From an uncultured Bacteroidia bacterium (GTDB lineage Bacteria > Bacteroidota > Bacteroidia > Bacteroidales > UBA932): a stretch of DNA of 59,178 nt. Each line of letters begins with the position of its first letter. Positions within the stretch are counted from its first letter, which is position 1. This document shows positions 51,762 through 59,178 of this stretch, in pieces. The DNA is taken from positions 1 to 59,178 of the forward strand of contig CACZUR010000017.1 of NCBI GenBank assembly GCA_902784435.1, written 5' to 3'. A model generated the notes under the pieces. That model worked only from the letters and a program-made list of their open reading frames with translations, was not told the origin of the DNA and made no database searches. The translations under genes and the position numbers were made by a program.

Positions 51762-52604
51762 ATGCATCAATACGAAAACATCCAGCTTTCAGACTATACC
51801 TACAGCGGTGAAGGCGGGCAGGGAGTTGCCTATACCCACAAAACGGAAAAACGCCTGGCCAAGCTGTTCAACCCCGGTTTTGACGCAGAATTCGCCATCA
51901 AGGAATTCGAGATGGCCTGCGCCGCCTATGAACTGGGCGTTCCCACACCCAAACCTTACCGGCTTGTCACGGACGGAGAGCGCGTGGGAACGGAATACGA
52001 ACTCATCGAGAACAAACGCTCCTTCTGCCGCATCATTTCCCAGGAGCCGGAGCGGATGGAGGAAATAAGCCTGCGCTTTGCCAAATCCTGCCGGGCGCTG
52101 CACGCCATGAAGGCCGACACCACCCGCATTCCCTCCATGAAAGCCCGCATGCAGGCGTTTTTTTCCCAGGAAGGCATCGCCCCGAAGTTCTATGTAGAGA
52201 AAGTGATGGCCTGTCTGGAACAGATTCCGGATACGCCCTGCTGCCTGCACGGCGACATGCAGATAGGCAACATCATCACGGACGGGAAAAGGACGCTGTG
52301 GATTGATATCGGCCAGTTTGCCTATGGCGCCCCGGAATGGGACCTGAGCCTTTGCTGGCGCATCTCCCAGATTACGGACCCGCAGAGGACAGACCAGCTT
52401 TTCCACCTCACGCCCGAGCAGCTAAGCCAGCACTGGAGCATCTTTGCCCCTGCCTATTATGGTGTTTCTCCGGAAGAGGCCGGCCTGCAAATCCGGAAGT
52501 TTCTCCCCTATGTCGCCATCAAAAGTGCGTACATGTACCATATCACCTTCCACCAGCCCATCGGCGAGGAAATGGCGCACCGGCTTATCGCCTTGATTCC
52601 CTGA
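51762..52604 (+). CDS. APH/protein-kinase-like phosphotransferase (TIGR02172-like)
   Basis: Kinase-fold protein of 280 residues. GEGGQGVAY (16-24) takes the place of the Gly loop, Lys34 in RLAKLF is the likely ATP lysine, the catalytic loop is HGDMQIGN (163-170), and the metal Asp is in IDIGQF (Asp182). It resembles a paralogous family first noted in Fibrobacter and seen in gut anaerobes. Substrate unknown; aminoglycoside resistance should not be assumed. Confidence 0.8.
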   Translation: MHQYENIQLSDYTYSGEGGQGVAYTHKTEKRLAKLFNPGFDAEFAIKEFEMACAAYELGVPTPKPYRLVTDGERVGTEYELIENKRSFCRIISQEPERMEEISLRFAKSCRALHAMKADTTRIPSMKARMQAFFSQEGIAPKFYVEKVMACLEQIPDTPCCLHGDMQIGNIITDGKRTLWIDIGQFAYGAPEWDLSLCWRISQITDPQRTDQLFHLTPEQLSQHWSIFAPAYYGVSPEEAGLQIRKFLPYVAIKSAYMYHITFHQPIGEEMAHRLIALIP

Positions 52605-52630
52605 CGCCGGCCACTATATTCTCCTGATGG

Positions 52631-52729
52631 TTGTTCAGTGCTCCTAATGTCCCAAAATTGGGGACGATAGGAGCATTTTACCCCTCTTTTCGCTCCCAAT
52701 GTCCCATAAATTGGGACGATAGGAGCACC
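52631..52729. repeat. 99-bp repeat, copy 1
   Basis: Identical over 99 bases to 57687-57785. It contains two imperfect hairpins about 52 bases apart, each of the form GCTCC(T/C)-AATGTCCCA, AATTGGGACGATAGGAGC. It abuts a truncated permease start. The 297-base gap 52605-52901 is filled by this repeat, the remnant and the 51-bp tandem palindromes. Confidence 0.95.
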
Positions 52730-52731
52730 CT

Positions 52732-52803
52732 TCACGTCAGCCCCACCGCCTCGATGACGGTGTACAGCTTGTTGCGGGAGAGGAATTTCAGATAACTTTT
52801 CAT
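52732..52803 (-). pseudogene. Truncated 5' remnant of an ABC permease gene
   Basis: ATG at 52803 opens MKSYLKFLSRNKLYTVIEAV-GLT and stops. The first 22 residues match the start of the intact permease at 55235 (one difference), with several silent base changes, so it is a diverged paralogue rather than a fresh copy. The rest of the gene is missing, and the 99-bp repeat begins two bases beyond the stop. Confidence 0.8.
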
Positions 52804-52811
52804 ATTCATTT

Positions 52812-52898
52812 GTTCGGGCACAATATTACCCTTTTTTGAGCCCGAAGGCTTATTTTTTCATTGTTCGGGCACAAATACGGTCATTTCCGTGCCCGAAC
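52812..52898. repeat. Tandem 51-bp-period palindrome, intergenic copy
   Basis: Units start with GTTCGGGCAC at 52812 and 52863, 51 bases apart. The first closes with GAGCCCGAA, the second with a perfect GTGCCCGAAC; each has a 16-base centre. Same unit length and period as the coding copy at 39472-39558. The second unit ends just beyond the permease stop at 52902 and could act as its terminator. Confidence 0.82.
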
Positions 52899-52901
52899 CC
52901 C

Positions 52902-55235
52902 CTATTCTTTCTTAAGCTCTACCGCCGGATTCGTCTTCGCGGCCTTCAATACCTGCCAGATGACGGAGACAAAGGCGATAAGCCCGGTGAGCAGCACGGC
53001 CACCACGAATATCCACCAATAGCCCTCCAGTCGGTAAATAAAGTCTTTCAGATATTCCTGAGCCGCATAAACGGCTATCGGGATGCCGATGACGCAGGCA
53101 ATGCCGACGAGTACCATATAATCCCGGATCGTGCGCCAGGCTTCCGTGTCCACCGTTCCCCCGAAGACCTTCCGGACGGCGATGTCACGGGACTTTTCAT
53201 CGGCATAATACGTGCTCATGGCTACCAGGTCCAGTAGAGAGAGCAGCATGGCCAGCACCATGAAAACCTCCATCAAGCGCATGTTGTTCCGCGCAGGCTT
53301 CAATGCTTTTTCATAGAACTCTGTCAGGAAGCCGTTTTCGAGCTCATAATAGACCATATTGTCCTTCTTCCAGGTCTCATAGGTTTCCCTGATCTGCTTT
53401 CGGGCCTCCTCATGGTCGCCACTGATTTCCATCAAGATGCCGGAGGTATAGGGGTACGCATCCTGGATGTTTTCAACCAAGACGACCATCTCCTCCTTCG
53501 CTCCCATATTACTGAGCGATACCGGGAAATCGGCAATGACTCCGCCCATGTTTTCGCAATGCGTCATTCGTTGGCGCAGCGTCTCGATCTCGTGATATTC
53601 CTCGGTAAATCCCGATGCAGCAAAGGCCGATTCCCCGAACCAGACGGTATTGCCCACCGGAGCATGATAATCGGCCAGAATCTCGAAGTCCAGCATGTCG
53701 AAGGCGTCTTTGTCCATGTGGAATACCCGGTAGAGGATGTCCTTGTCGTCCACCGTTTTGCTGTACTGGCCGTTTCCTTGCTGGCCGGGCACCTGGAACG
53801 CAAGCCCCGTGCGCTCAACGAAAGGCAGCGCCTCCAATGAGCTGCGCAAAGACTCCAGGCCTAAGGACGCTGACTGCAGGAGATATTTATTGCCGATGTC
53901 GGCATGGACCGGCCTCTGGAGCGACTTCCGGTACTGCGCTTCCATGACGATGGCAAGGGTAATCAGAAACACCGACAACGCATTCTGCAGGATGATAAAC
54001 AGTTTACTGAAAGTCATTTTGCTTTGTGCGCGGAAGTTCCCGCGGACTACATCAATAGGCCTCCAGCGACCGGAGAAGAGGACGGGCAGGAGCCCTGCCA
54101 AGGAACCGACCACAAGCACCAAGGCCGAAAAAATAGCGATATATTTGGACGTAAACTGAATCCGGATGGCAATGTCCGGATTGTTCAGGAGCCGGTTTAC
54201 CACGGGCGTCCACCAAACGGCCAGCAGGACAGATACGGCAAAGCACACCAGCGTAAATAGCATGGACTCCAGGATGCGCCGGCCGAATACGGATGCCTGT
54301 GACGCGCCGATCAGCCGCCGCATAGCCATCTCACGGGCCCGCTTTGCGCTCAGCGCCATATTCAGGTTGATGTAGTTGAATACCGCACTGACCAGCAGGA
54401 GCAGTACAGCTGCCAGCAGCAAGTCCAGCGTCCGTTTGTCGCTGTGGGCGATGTTGCCGCTGATGGTGTTCCCGTGCACGTCGCCAAAAAGCAGCTCGTC
54501 CAGCCGATACACCCGTATGCCCTGCAGGAAAGAGGAACCATAAAAGTCGTACAGGTTTTTGCATACGGCCACCGCCTTTTCTTCCAGGGCGTTCCTGTCG
54601 GCTCCCGGGGAGAGCTTCACGAAAATGTACACACTGCCAAACTGGTCGTTGGGGTCGGAGAAGCCTCTGACGGGACCGTCGATGGAAAGGACGATATCGG
54701 CATACTCGAAAAGCGTAGACTTCCAATCCTCCATGATGGCCGCAACGGCAAAGGAGCTGTCTCCCAATTTCCAAATGTCTCCCACTTTTAGGCCTGACTT
54801 GTGCGAAAACTCCTCACTGATTATCATATTGCCGGTATCGGACAGCGACTCAGGGCCTCCCTCGACAAACTTGAGATTGGGGAAAAGCTCGAAGAAACCC
54901 CTGTCGGCCGTGACCACTTTGGCCTGCAAGGTCCCGTCCTTCGGTGTTATCAGCATCTCCACCGGCGACAGCCTGCCGGCCATCTCCACTTCCGGCGCCG
55001 CCGATTGGATGGCATCCATGAAAGTGTAGGTGAGTCCCAACTGGTCCGGATAGCCTTCCTCCACCATCGCAAAGGTGTAGATATCCCTCCAGTCCGGGTT
55101 CTCATATTTGACCTCGTACTGCTGCACCACGTAACTGCCGATGATAATTACGAACGCCAGACTCACGGCCAGCCCAACCGCCTCGATGGCGGTGTAGAGC
55201 TTGTTGCGTGAGAGGAATTTCAGGTAACTCTTCAT
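52902..55235 (-). CDS. ABC transporter permease (MacB/FtsX type)
   Basis: Inner-membrane permease of 777 residues: N-terminal helix (about 18-40), periplasmic MacB-like domain, FtsX helices (about 285-420), a second periplasmic region and three C-terminal helices, that is two FtsX units. The second unit has DEKSRDIAVRKVFGG, the usual FtsX coupling motif. With the neighbouring permease and ATPase it forms an exporter or lipoprotein-release type complex of unknown substrate. It starts one base after the upstream permease stop. Confidence 0.9.
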   Translation of the reverse strand: MKSYLKFLSRNKLYTAIEAVGLAVSLAFVIIIGSYVVQQYEVKYENPDWRDIYTFAMVEEGYPDQLGLTYTFMDAIQSAAPEVEMAGRLSPVEMLITPKDGTLQAKVVTADRGFFELFPNLKFVEGGPESLSDTGNMIISEEFSHKSGLKVGDIWKLGDSSFAVAAIMEDWKSTLFEYADIVLSIDGPVRGFSDPNDQFGSVYIFVKLSPGADRNALEEKAVAVCKNLYDFYGSSFLQGIRVYRLDELLFGDVHGNTISGNIAHSDKRTLDLLLAAVLLLLVSAVFNYINLNMALSAKRAREMAMRRLIGASQASVFGRRILESMLFTLVCFAVSVLLAVWWTPVVNRLLNNPDIAIRIQFTSKYIAIFSALVLVVGSLAGLLPVLFSGRWRPIDVVRGNFRAQSKMTFSKLFIILQNALSVFLITLAIVMEAQYRKSLQRPVHADIGNKYLLQSASLGLESLRSSLEALPFVERTGLAFQVPGQQGNGQYSKTVDDKDILYRVFHMDKDAFDMLDFEILADYHAPVGNTVWFGESAFAASGFTEEYHEIETLRQRMTHCENMGGVIADFPVSLSNMGAKEEMVVLVENIQDAYPYTSGILMEISGDHEEARKQIRETYETWKKDNMVYYELENGFLTEFYEKALKPARNNMRLMEVFMVLAMLLSLLDLVAMSTYYADEKSRDIAVRKVFGGTVDTEAWRTIRDYMVLVGIACVIGIPIAVYAAQEYLKDFIYRLEGYWWIFVVAVLLTGLIAFVSVIWQVLKAAKTNPAVELKKE

Positions 55236-55236
55236 A

Positions 55237-57675
55237 CTACTCGTTCTTTAACGATTCCACCGGATTGGCCCGGGCAATCTTCAGGCAGTTCAGCACCACC
55301 ACGCCCAGCACAATCAGCAGCACCAGGACGGCTCCGCCGATGAAATACAGCGGATTCAGCGAGACTTTCTCGGCAAACTGCTCCAGCCACTTGTGGGCTA
55401 CAAAGTAGGCGGCCACGCAGGCAATCACAGCCATTACGGCGGACAGTTTCATAATGTCGGTGGCAAACACACCAAGGATGTCGCGGGTTGTAGCGCCATT
55501 GATTTTCCTCACTGCCATTTCCTTGCTGCGGCGCAGGCTTTCATCCTTGATGAAGCCGATGAGGCCCAGAAGGGCGATCAGTAGTGAGAAAACTGCCCCC
55601 AGCGCCATGGTGTTGCGCATCTTCTTGCTGTCGGCATAGGCGGCACGCATCTGCTCCTCGTAGGACAGGATGTTGATTTCACGCCCTTCCAGTGCCCTTT
55701 CCAAGGCTTCACGCACTTTGTCCAGAGATGGCCGATCAAGTCGGCCATGACGCCCACCGTCATTCCCGGCCTGACCGGGAATCTTGAACAGCACATGTGG
55801 CATCCAGGAACTCATCGAGCCAATTTCGCCATAGAACAGTGCGCTGGGGCGCGGATCCACGCCGGTCAGGTTTCCGATGAGATAGCTTTTGTACACACCC
55901 GAAATGGTGAAATAACTCCGATCCGAATCGCGTGAGCGGTCGTGACCGGTAATGAACACTTGCTTGCCCACGGCGCCGTCGCTCCAGTCTGTAAACTCGG
56001 CCATCTTGTCCACAAACTTTTCATCCACAGCGATTTCTGAGGAATCCCGGGGCGCACGACCCTCCAGGAACTCAATGCCCATCAGGTCATAGAAATTGCT
56101 CGAGCACTCATATTGATCGGCAATATTGAAAAGTTCCCGGTCATCGTCCGGCAGATAGACATTATCCCCGCTGGAGCCCTGGAAAGGAAGGTTGTAGCTG
56201 GCTGCAACGCCGCTTACGTCTGGAAGGCTGCGAAGGGTTTCGGCTGCGCGTACGAGCGCCTGGCGGTCGCCGTCGAACATGTCAAAGTAGTACAGATTCT
56301 TGTAGTCGTAACCCGTATCGGCATGGGATACTTTCTGGTATTGCCGGCCGATGATAAGCATCATCACCACCAGAAACACGTTGATAAGCACCTGGATGCC
56401 CAGAAGCCCCAGCTTCCAGTTTCGGGAGTTCTCGGTATAGTTTTTCAGGGCAGCATACACCGGGATCCGCTGATAAAGCTCTGCCGGGACTACAATGGAG
56501 ATGATGAGCACGAACACCAGCACCGCGACGATTGCAAGGATGCTCTGCGGCACCAGCAGCGTCTGGAACGGCACGCCCAGCAGGTTCTCCACGATGCTTC
56601 GGCCTGCGAAGATGATGACCCCAGCCAGCGCCAGAGAGAGCAGGATATGCAGCAGCGCTTCCTTCGTCAGCATTCCATAAATGTGCTTACCCTCAGCGCC
56701 GTAGCACTTGCGAACGCCCACTTCCTTGGAACGCTTCACCAGGGAGGAAATCACAATGAGGATGTAGTTCAGCAGGGAAATCAGGATGAGCAGCGCTGCC
56801 ACGATGGAGAGCAGAATCACCGTCTGGCGAACTTCTGGGGCCGATGTATGCATCGTGCTGAAGGGCTTCAGGAAATAACGGAAGGTATTACCCTGGGCCT
56901 CTATCTGCTCCAGCGGCTGGTGGGATTCCTGCATCTTCCGGATGCCATCGGTCAGGGTATTCGGGTCCACGCCCGGCATCAGTTTTACATAGCCCTTGTA
57001 CCGGTCGTTGCCATTCCAGTTATCGGTGCTCTGCTTGCCGTAGGTCTCCATTGACAGCAAAATGTCATAGTCCAGGCTGCCATTTTTCGGGAAGTCCTCA
57101 AACACGCCCTCGATGGGCAGTTTCAGCCCCGGCATGTCCTCATTGTAAATCTGCCTGCCGATGACGGAGGACAGACCCCCGATCTGGTCGGGGGTGACGT
57201 TTTTGTCGTCATGCCCGGCTTGACCGGGCATCTCTTTGGCAATCTTCTCCGCAAAGCTCCGGCTCACCATCACACCTCCCCATTTTCCAAGGATTTTCAC
57301 GGGGTTACCAGCCAGAATCGGCCGGTCGAACACCTGGAAGAAACAGGTATCGGCACAGACCAGCGTAGCCTTCAGCTTGTTACCGTCCTCGTCCAGATAA
57401 GTGTCGCCATTGAATACATACGTGGTACGCGTGCCACATTCAACGCCCGGCACCTCTTCCATGAAGCCCACGGCCACGGCGCCGCTCACCTGGCCATAGT
57501 CCTTCTCATTCCCTTGCATGGAAATCCAGGTGTTGATGGTGTATACCCGGTCGATGTCCTTGTAGAAGCTGTCGTAACTCAGCTCAAAGAACACCTTGGC
57601 AATGAGCACAATGCCCACGGCCAACCCGATGCCCAGGGAGAGGACCTTGATTAGAATATCGTTTTTTGTTTTCAC
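55237..57675 (-). CDS. ABC transporter permease (MacB/FtsX type) with palindrome insertions
   Basis: Paralogous permease of 812 residues with the same two-unit layout and the FtsX motif RRSKEMAVRKINGA near the end. Two GC-rich palindromes are embedded in the periplasmic domains and encode MPGQAGHD (about 149-156) and IPGQAGND (about 632-639). Both are in the same frame and appear tolerated loop insertions. It follows the ATPase gene on the minus strand, separated by the second 99-bp repeat. Confidence 0.9.
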   Translation of the reverse strand: MKTKNDILIKVLSLGIGLAVGIVLIAKVFFELSYDSFYKDIDRVYTINTWISMQGNEKDYGQVSGAVAVGFMEEVPGVECGTRTTYVFNGDTYLDEDGNKLKATLVCADTCFFQVFDRPILAGNPVKILGKWGGVMVSRSFAEKIAKEMPGQAGHDDKNVTPDQIGGLSSVIGRQIYNEDMPGLKLPIEGVFEDFPKNGSLDYDILLSMETYGKQSTDNWNGNDRYKGYVKLMPGVDPNTLTDGIRKMQESHQPLEQIEAQGNTFRYFLKPFSTMHTSAPEVRQTVILLSIVAALLILISLLNYILIVISSLVKRSKEVGVRKCYGAEGKHIYGMLTKEALLHILLSLALAGVIIFAGRSIVENLLGVPFQTLLVPQSILAIVAVLVFVLIISIVVPAELYQRIPVYAALKNYTENSRNWKLGLLGIQVLINVFLVVMMLIIGRQYQKVSHADTGYDYKNLYYFDMFDGDRQALVRAAETLRSLPDVSGVAASYNLPFQGSSGDNVYLPDDDRELFNIADQYECSSNFYDLMGIEFLEGRAPRDSSEIAVDEKFVDKMAEFTDWSDGAVGKQVFITGHDRSRDSDRSYFTISGVYKSYLIGNLTGVDPRPSALFYGEIGSMSSWMPHVLFKIPGQAGNDGGRHGRLDRPSLDKVREALERALEGREINILSYEEQMRAAYADSKKMRNTMALGAVFSLLIALLGLIGFIKDESLRRSKEMAVRKINGATTRDILGVFATDIMKLSAVMAVIACVAAYFVAHKWLEQFAEKVSLNPLYFIGGAVLVLLIVLGVVVLNCLKIARANPVESLKNE
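55759..55785 (-). repeat. PGQAG-encoding palindrome, copy 1
   Basis: ATTCCCGG, CCTGA, CCGGGAAT (55762-55782) within the permease gene; encodes IPGQAGND on the minus strand. It is of the widespread GTCATTCCCGG-type dispersed repeat. Confidence 0.8.
57208..57234 (-). repeat. PGQAG-encoding palindrome, copy 2
   Basis: ATGCCCGG, CTTGA, CCGGGCAT (57211-57231) in the same permease gene; encodes MPGQAGHD in the same frame as copy 1. The stems differ by a compensated base pair (T/A versus G/C). Confidence 0.8.
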
Positions 57676-57686
57676 TATACTGAATC

Positions 57687-57785
57687 TTGTTCAGTGCTCC
57701 TAATGTCCCAAAATTGGGGACGATAGGAGCATTTTACCCCTCTTTTCGCTCCCAATGTCCCATAAATTGGGACGATAGGAGCACC
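57687..57785. repeat. 99-bp repeat, copy 2
   Basis: Identical to 52631-52729, same orientation, 5056 bases apart. It lies between the ATPase and the permease and supplies the last 28 or so codons and the stop of the ATPase frame. Confidence 0.95.
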
Positions 57786-58464
57786 ACAGTTCGTTCTTCA
57801 CGTCGGAAACAATCTGACCGTCGAAGAGGTCGATTGTCCGCTGGGCCTGTGCCGCATCCTTCTGGGAGTGAGTCACCATTACAATGGTCGTTCCCTCGGC
57901 ATTGAGTTCCTTCAGCAGGTCCATAACCTCCTTGCCATTCTTGGAGTCAAGGTTACCGGTGGGTTCATCGGCGAGGATCAGCCTCGGGCCGGCCACGACG
58001 GCGCGGGCGATGGCAACGCGCTGCTGCTGACCGCCGGAAAGTTGCTGCGGGAAGTGCTGAGCGCGGTGACTGATGGCCATGCGCTTCATAATCTCCGTCA
58101 CTTTCTGCTTACGCTCTGAGGCCGAAATGTTCAGATAGCGCAGCGGGAGCTCAATGTTTTCATAGACATTGAGTTCATCGATGAGGTTGAAGCTTTGGAA
58201 TACGAAGCCGATGTTGCCCTTGCGGAACTTCGTACGCTCTTTCTCCTTGAGGCCACCCACCTCGGTGCCGAGGAGTTCGTAGGAACCGCTGGTCGGATTG
58301 TCCAGCAGGCCCAGGATGTTCAGCAGCGTGGACTTGCCGCAGCCAGAAGGGCCCATGATGGCGACGAATTCGCCGTCCTTGATTTCAAACGATACACCGT
58401 TGAGGGCCGTGGTCTCGATCTCTTCCGTGCGGAAGACTTTGCAAAGGTTGGAAACTTTAATCAT
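57700..58464 (-). CDS. ABC transporter ATP-binding protein (LolD/MacB type)
   Basis: ATPase of 254 residues: Walker [10 protein letters not shown] (38-46), signature LSGGQQQR, Walker B LILADEP and the H-loop His in VTHSQ. Relatives end soon after the DGQI segment; here the frame continues into the 99-bp repeat, so residues from about 226 (after KNELW) are repeat-encoded and probably not part of the fold. It energises the two adjacent permeases and perhaps the partial one upstream. Confidence 0.92.
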   Translation of the reverse strand: MIKVSNLCKVFRTEEIETTALNGVSFEIKDGEFVAIMGPSGCGKSTLLNILGLLDNPTSGSYELLGTEVGGLKEKERTKFRKGNIGFVFQSFNLIDELNVYENIELPLRYLNISASERKQKVTEIMKRMAISHRAQHFPQQLSGGQQQRVAIARAVVAGPRLILADEPTGNLDSKNGKEVMDLLKELNAEGTTIVMVTHSQKDAAQAQRTIDLFDGQIVSDVKNELWCSYRPNLWDIGSEKRGKMLLSSPILGH

Positions 58465-58488
58465 AATTGTCTGTATTTTAATTTGTAA

Positions 58489-59178
58489 TTATTCTTTCTT
58501 TAGCGCCTCGGCAGGATTCGTCCGGGCGGTTTTGATGCTCTGATAGAGCACGGACACGATGGCAATCAGAGCAACCGCCAGTCCGGCGAGGACGAATATC
58601 CACCAATGGAGGTCAATGCGGTGTCCGTACCCGGAGAGCCAGCGGTTCATGATGAACCAGGCAATCGGCACGCCGATGACGAAGGCGATTCCTACCATCT
58701 TCATAAACGACAGCACCAGTTCCTTCAGCACGCCGGAGTAATCGGCCCCGAAGACTTTTTTCACCGAAACGCTGCGGATTTCCTGCTGCATATAGTAGGA
58801 GCTCATGGCAAAGAGGCCCAGGGCGCTCACCAGGATGGACAGCAGCGTGAAGATGAGAACGATGTTCAGCACCCGGCTCTCATCGGCAAAGCCGTCTGCA
58901 ATCATTTCCTCGATATACTGGGCTTCGAAGAGCCGGTCCGGGAAGACTTCCGCTGCAATTGCTTCCACTCTTTTGATGGCGTCATGCTTGTTGCCGGTCG
59001 TTTTTACCAATAATGTCCAAGGGTATTGATCTTCAGGCGCTTCTCTCCAATTCATAATCAGTGCTGCGCTTTGTGTGGCCTCAAGCGGACGAATCTTGAA
59101 ATCATAGTAAACGCCCCCGATAACAATCGCTCCTTCGTGATGAATCGCCGTGAATTCCTGGGCCGACTCCTCAATGCC
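58489..59178 (-). CDS. ABC transporter permease, C-terminal part (runs off the window)
   Basis: The frame is open to the right edge and gives 229 residues. It holds the end of a periplasmic MacB-like domain followed by the last FtsX unit: three membrane helices and the coupling motif RSVSVKKVFGADYSG. The tail ends in NPAEALKKE as in the neighbours. It is 24 bases upstream of the ATPase on the same strand. The N-terminal half lies outside this window. Confidence 0.9.
   Translation of the reverse strand, partial: GIEESAQEFTAIHHEGAIVIGGVYYDFKIRPLEATQSAALIMNWREAPEDQYPWTLLVKTTGNKHDAIKRVEAIAAEVFPDRLFEAQYIEEMIADGFADESRVLNIVLIFTLLSILVSALGLFAMSSYYMQQEIRSVSVKKVFGADYSGVLKELVLSFMKMVGIAFVIGVPIAWFIMNRWLSGYGHRIDLHWWIFVLAGLAVALIAIVSVLYQSIKTARTNPAEALKKE

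Noticed and set aside
51762-52604. Aminoglycoside resistance gene
   Set aside because: Only the general kinase fold motifs are shared; it matches a broad family of unknown substrate.
52508-52735. Minus-strand frame opposite the kinase 3' end
   Set aside because: It runs through the 99-bp repeat and has no start context; its similarity to the ATPase tail only reflects the shared repeat.
52631-57785. Composite transposon bounded by the 99-bp repeats
   Set aside because: No transposase, no target duplication and no terminal inverted repeats; the contents are ordinary ABC transporter genes.

Overview
The window is a chromosomal segment from a GC-rich member of the Bacteroidota, most likely an uncultured gut or rumen Bacteroidales. 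The evidence is the TAnnTTTG promoter boxes (several with a TTG-like box 19 bases upstream), the TonB-dependent receptor, a YidC with a large periplasmic insert, a V-type ATPase operon with DUF2764, a POT transporter of the Bacteroidales type, and Omp85/patatin outer-membrane proteins. No tRNA, rRNA, CRISPR array, phage or insertion sequence was seen. Genus is not assignable by eye.

Layout. 1-6.6 kb: end of an unknown gene, a peptide transporter, a symmetric repeat array, then a coupled zeta-toxin-like kinase-tldD-tldE-glycosyltransferase block. 6.6-11.6 kb: trkA, then a four-gene Na+-pumping methylmalonyl-CoA decarboxylase cluster. 11.6-16.4 kb (minus): iorA-iorB-aminotransferase-CoA-transferase, a compact route from amino acid to organic acid. 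16.5-19.2 kb: Omp85-like barrel and a serine hydrolase. 19.2-26.4 kb: V/A-type ATPase operon (E-DUF2764-A-B-D-I-K) whose K subunit carries a sodium-binding signature. 26.7-30.1 kb: lipoprotein, a fused acid phosphatase/glycerophosphodiesterase, and an AlkZ-related protein. 30.1-34.4 kb (minus): DUF349-yidC-yggS. 34.5-40.2 kb: trmD, a TPP-riboswitch-controlled TonB receptor, glutaminyl cyclase, and a SUMF1-like/sialidase fusion. 40.3-51.7 kb: housekeeping (pgi, rnpB, recX, patatin-barrel, rlmN, HHH protein, rsmI, tdk, recA, phytase-like esterase, aspartate-kinase-like). 51.8-59.2 kb: an APH-like kinase and a MacB/FtsX-type ABC exporter cluster running off the right edge.

Physiology. A sodium circuit is suggested: decarboxylation of methylmalonyl-CoA, the last energy-conserving step of succinate-to-propionate fermentation, would export Na+, and the V-type ATPase could use or build the same gradient. 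The ior operon would add amino-acid fermentation, with the CoA-transferase recovering the thioester.

The least expected content is repetitive. Four copies of a palindromic element sit inside three unrelated proteins, all in the same reading frame (peptide core P-x-V-A-x3-A-D-A-P-[LQ]-G), with a conserved 32-base loop but different, self-complementary stems at each copy. Other families are a dyad-symmetric 22-bp iteron array (1847-2044), a 51-bp-period palindrome pair (once in coding DNA, once intergenic), an identical 99-bp repeat flanking two ABC permease genes next to a truncated permease remnant, two about 91-base multi-hairpin repeats behind atpK and pgi, and two palindromes inside one permease.
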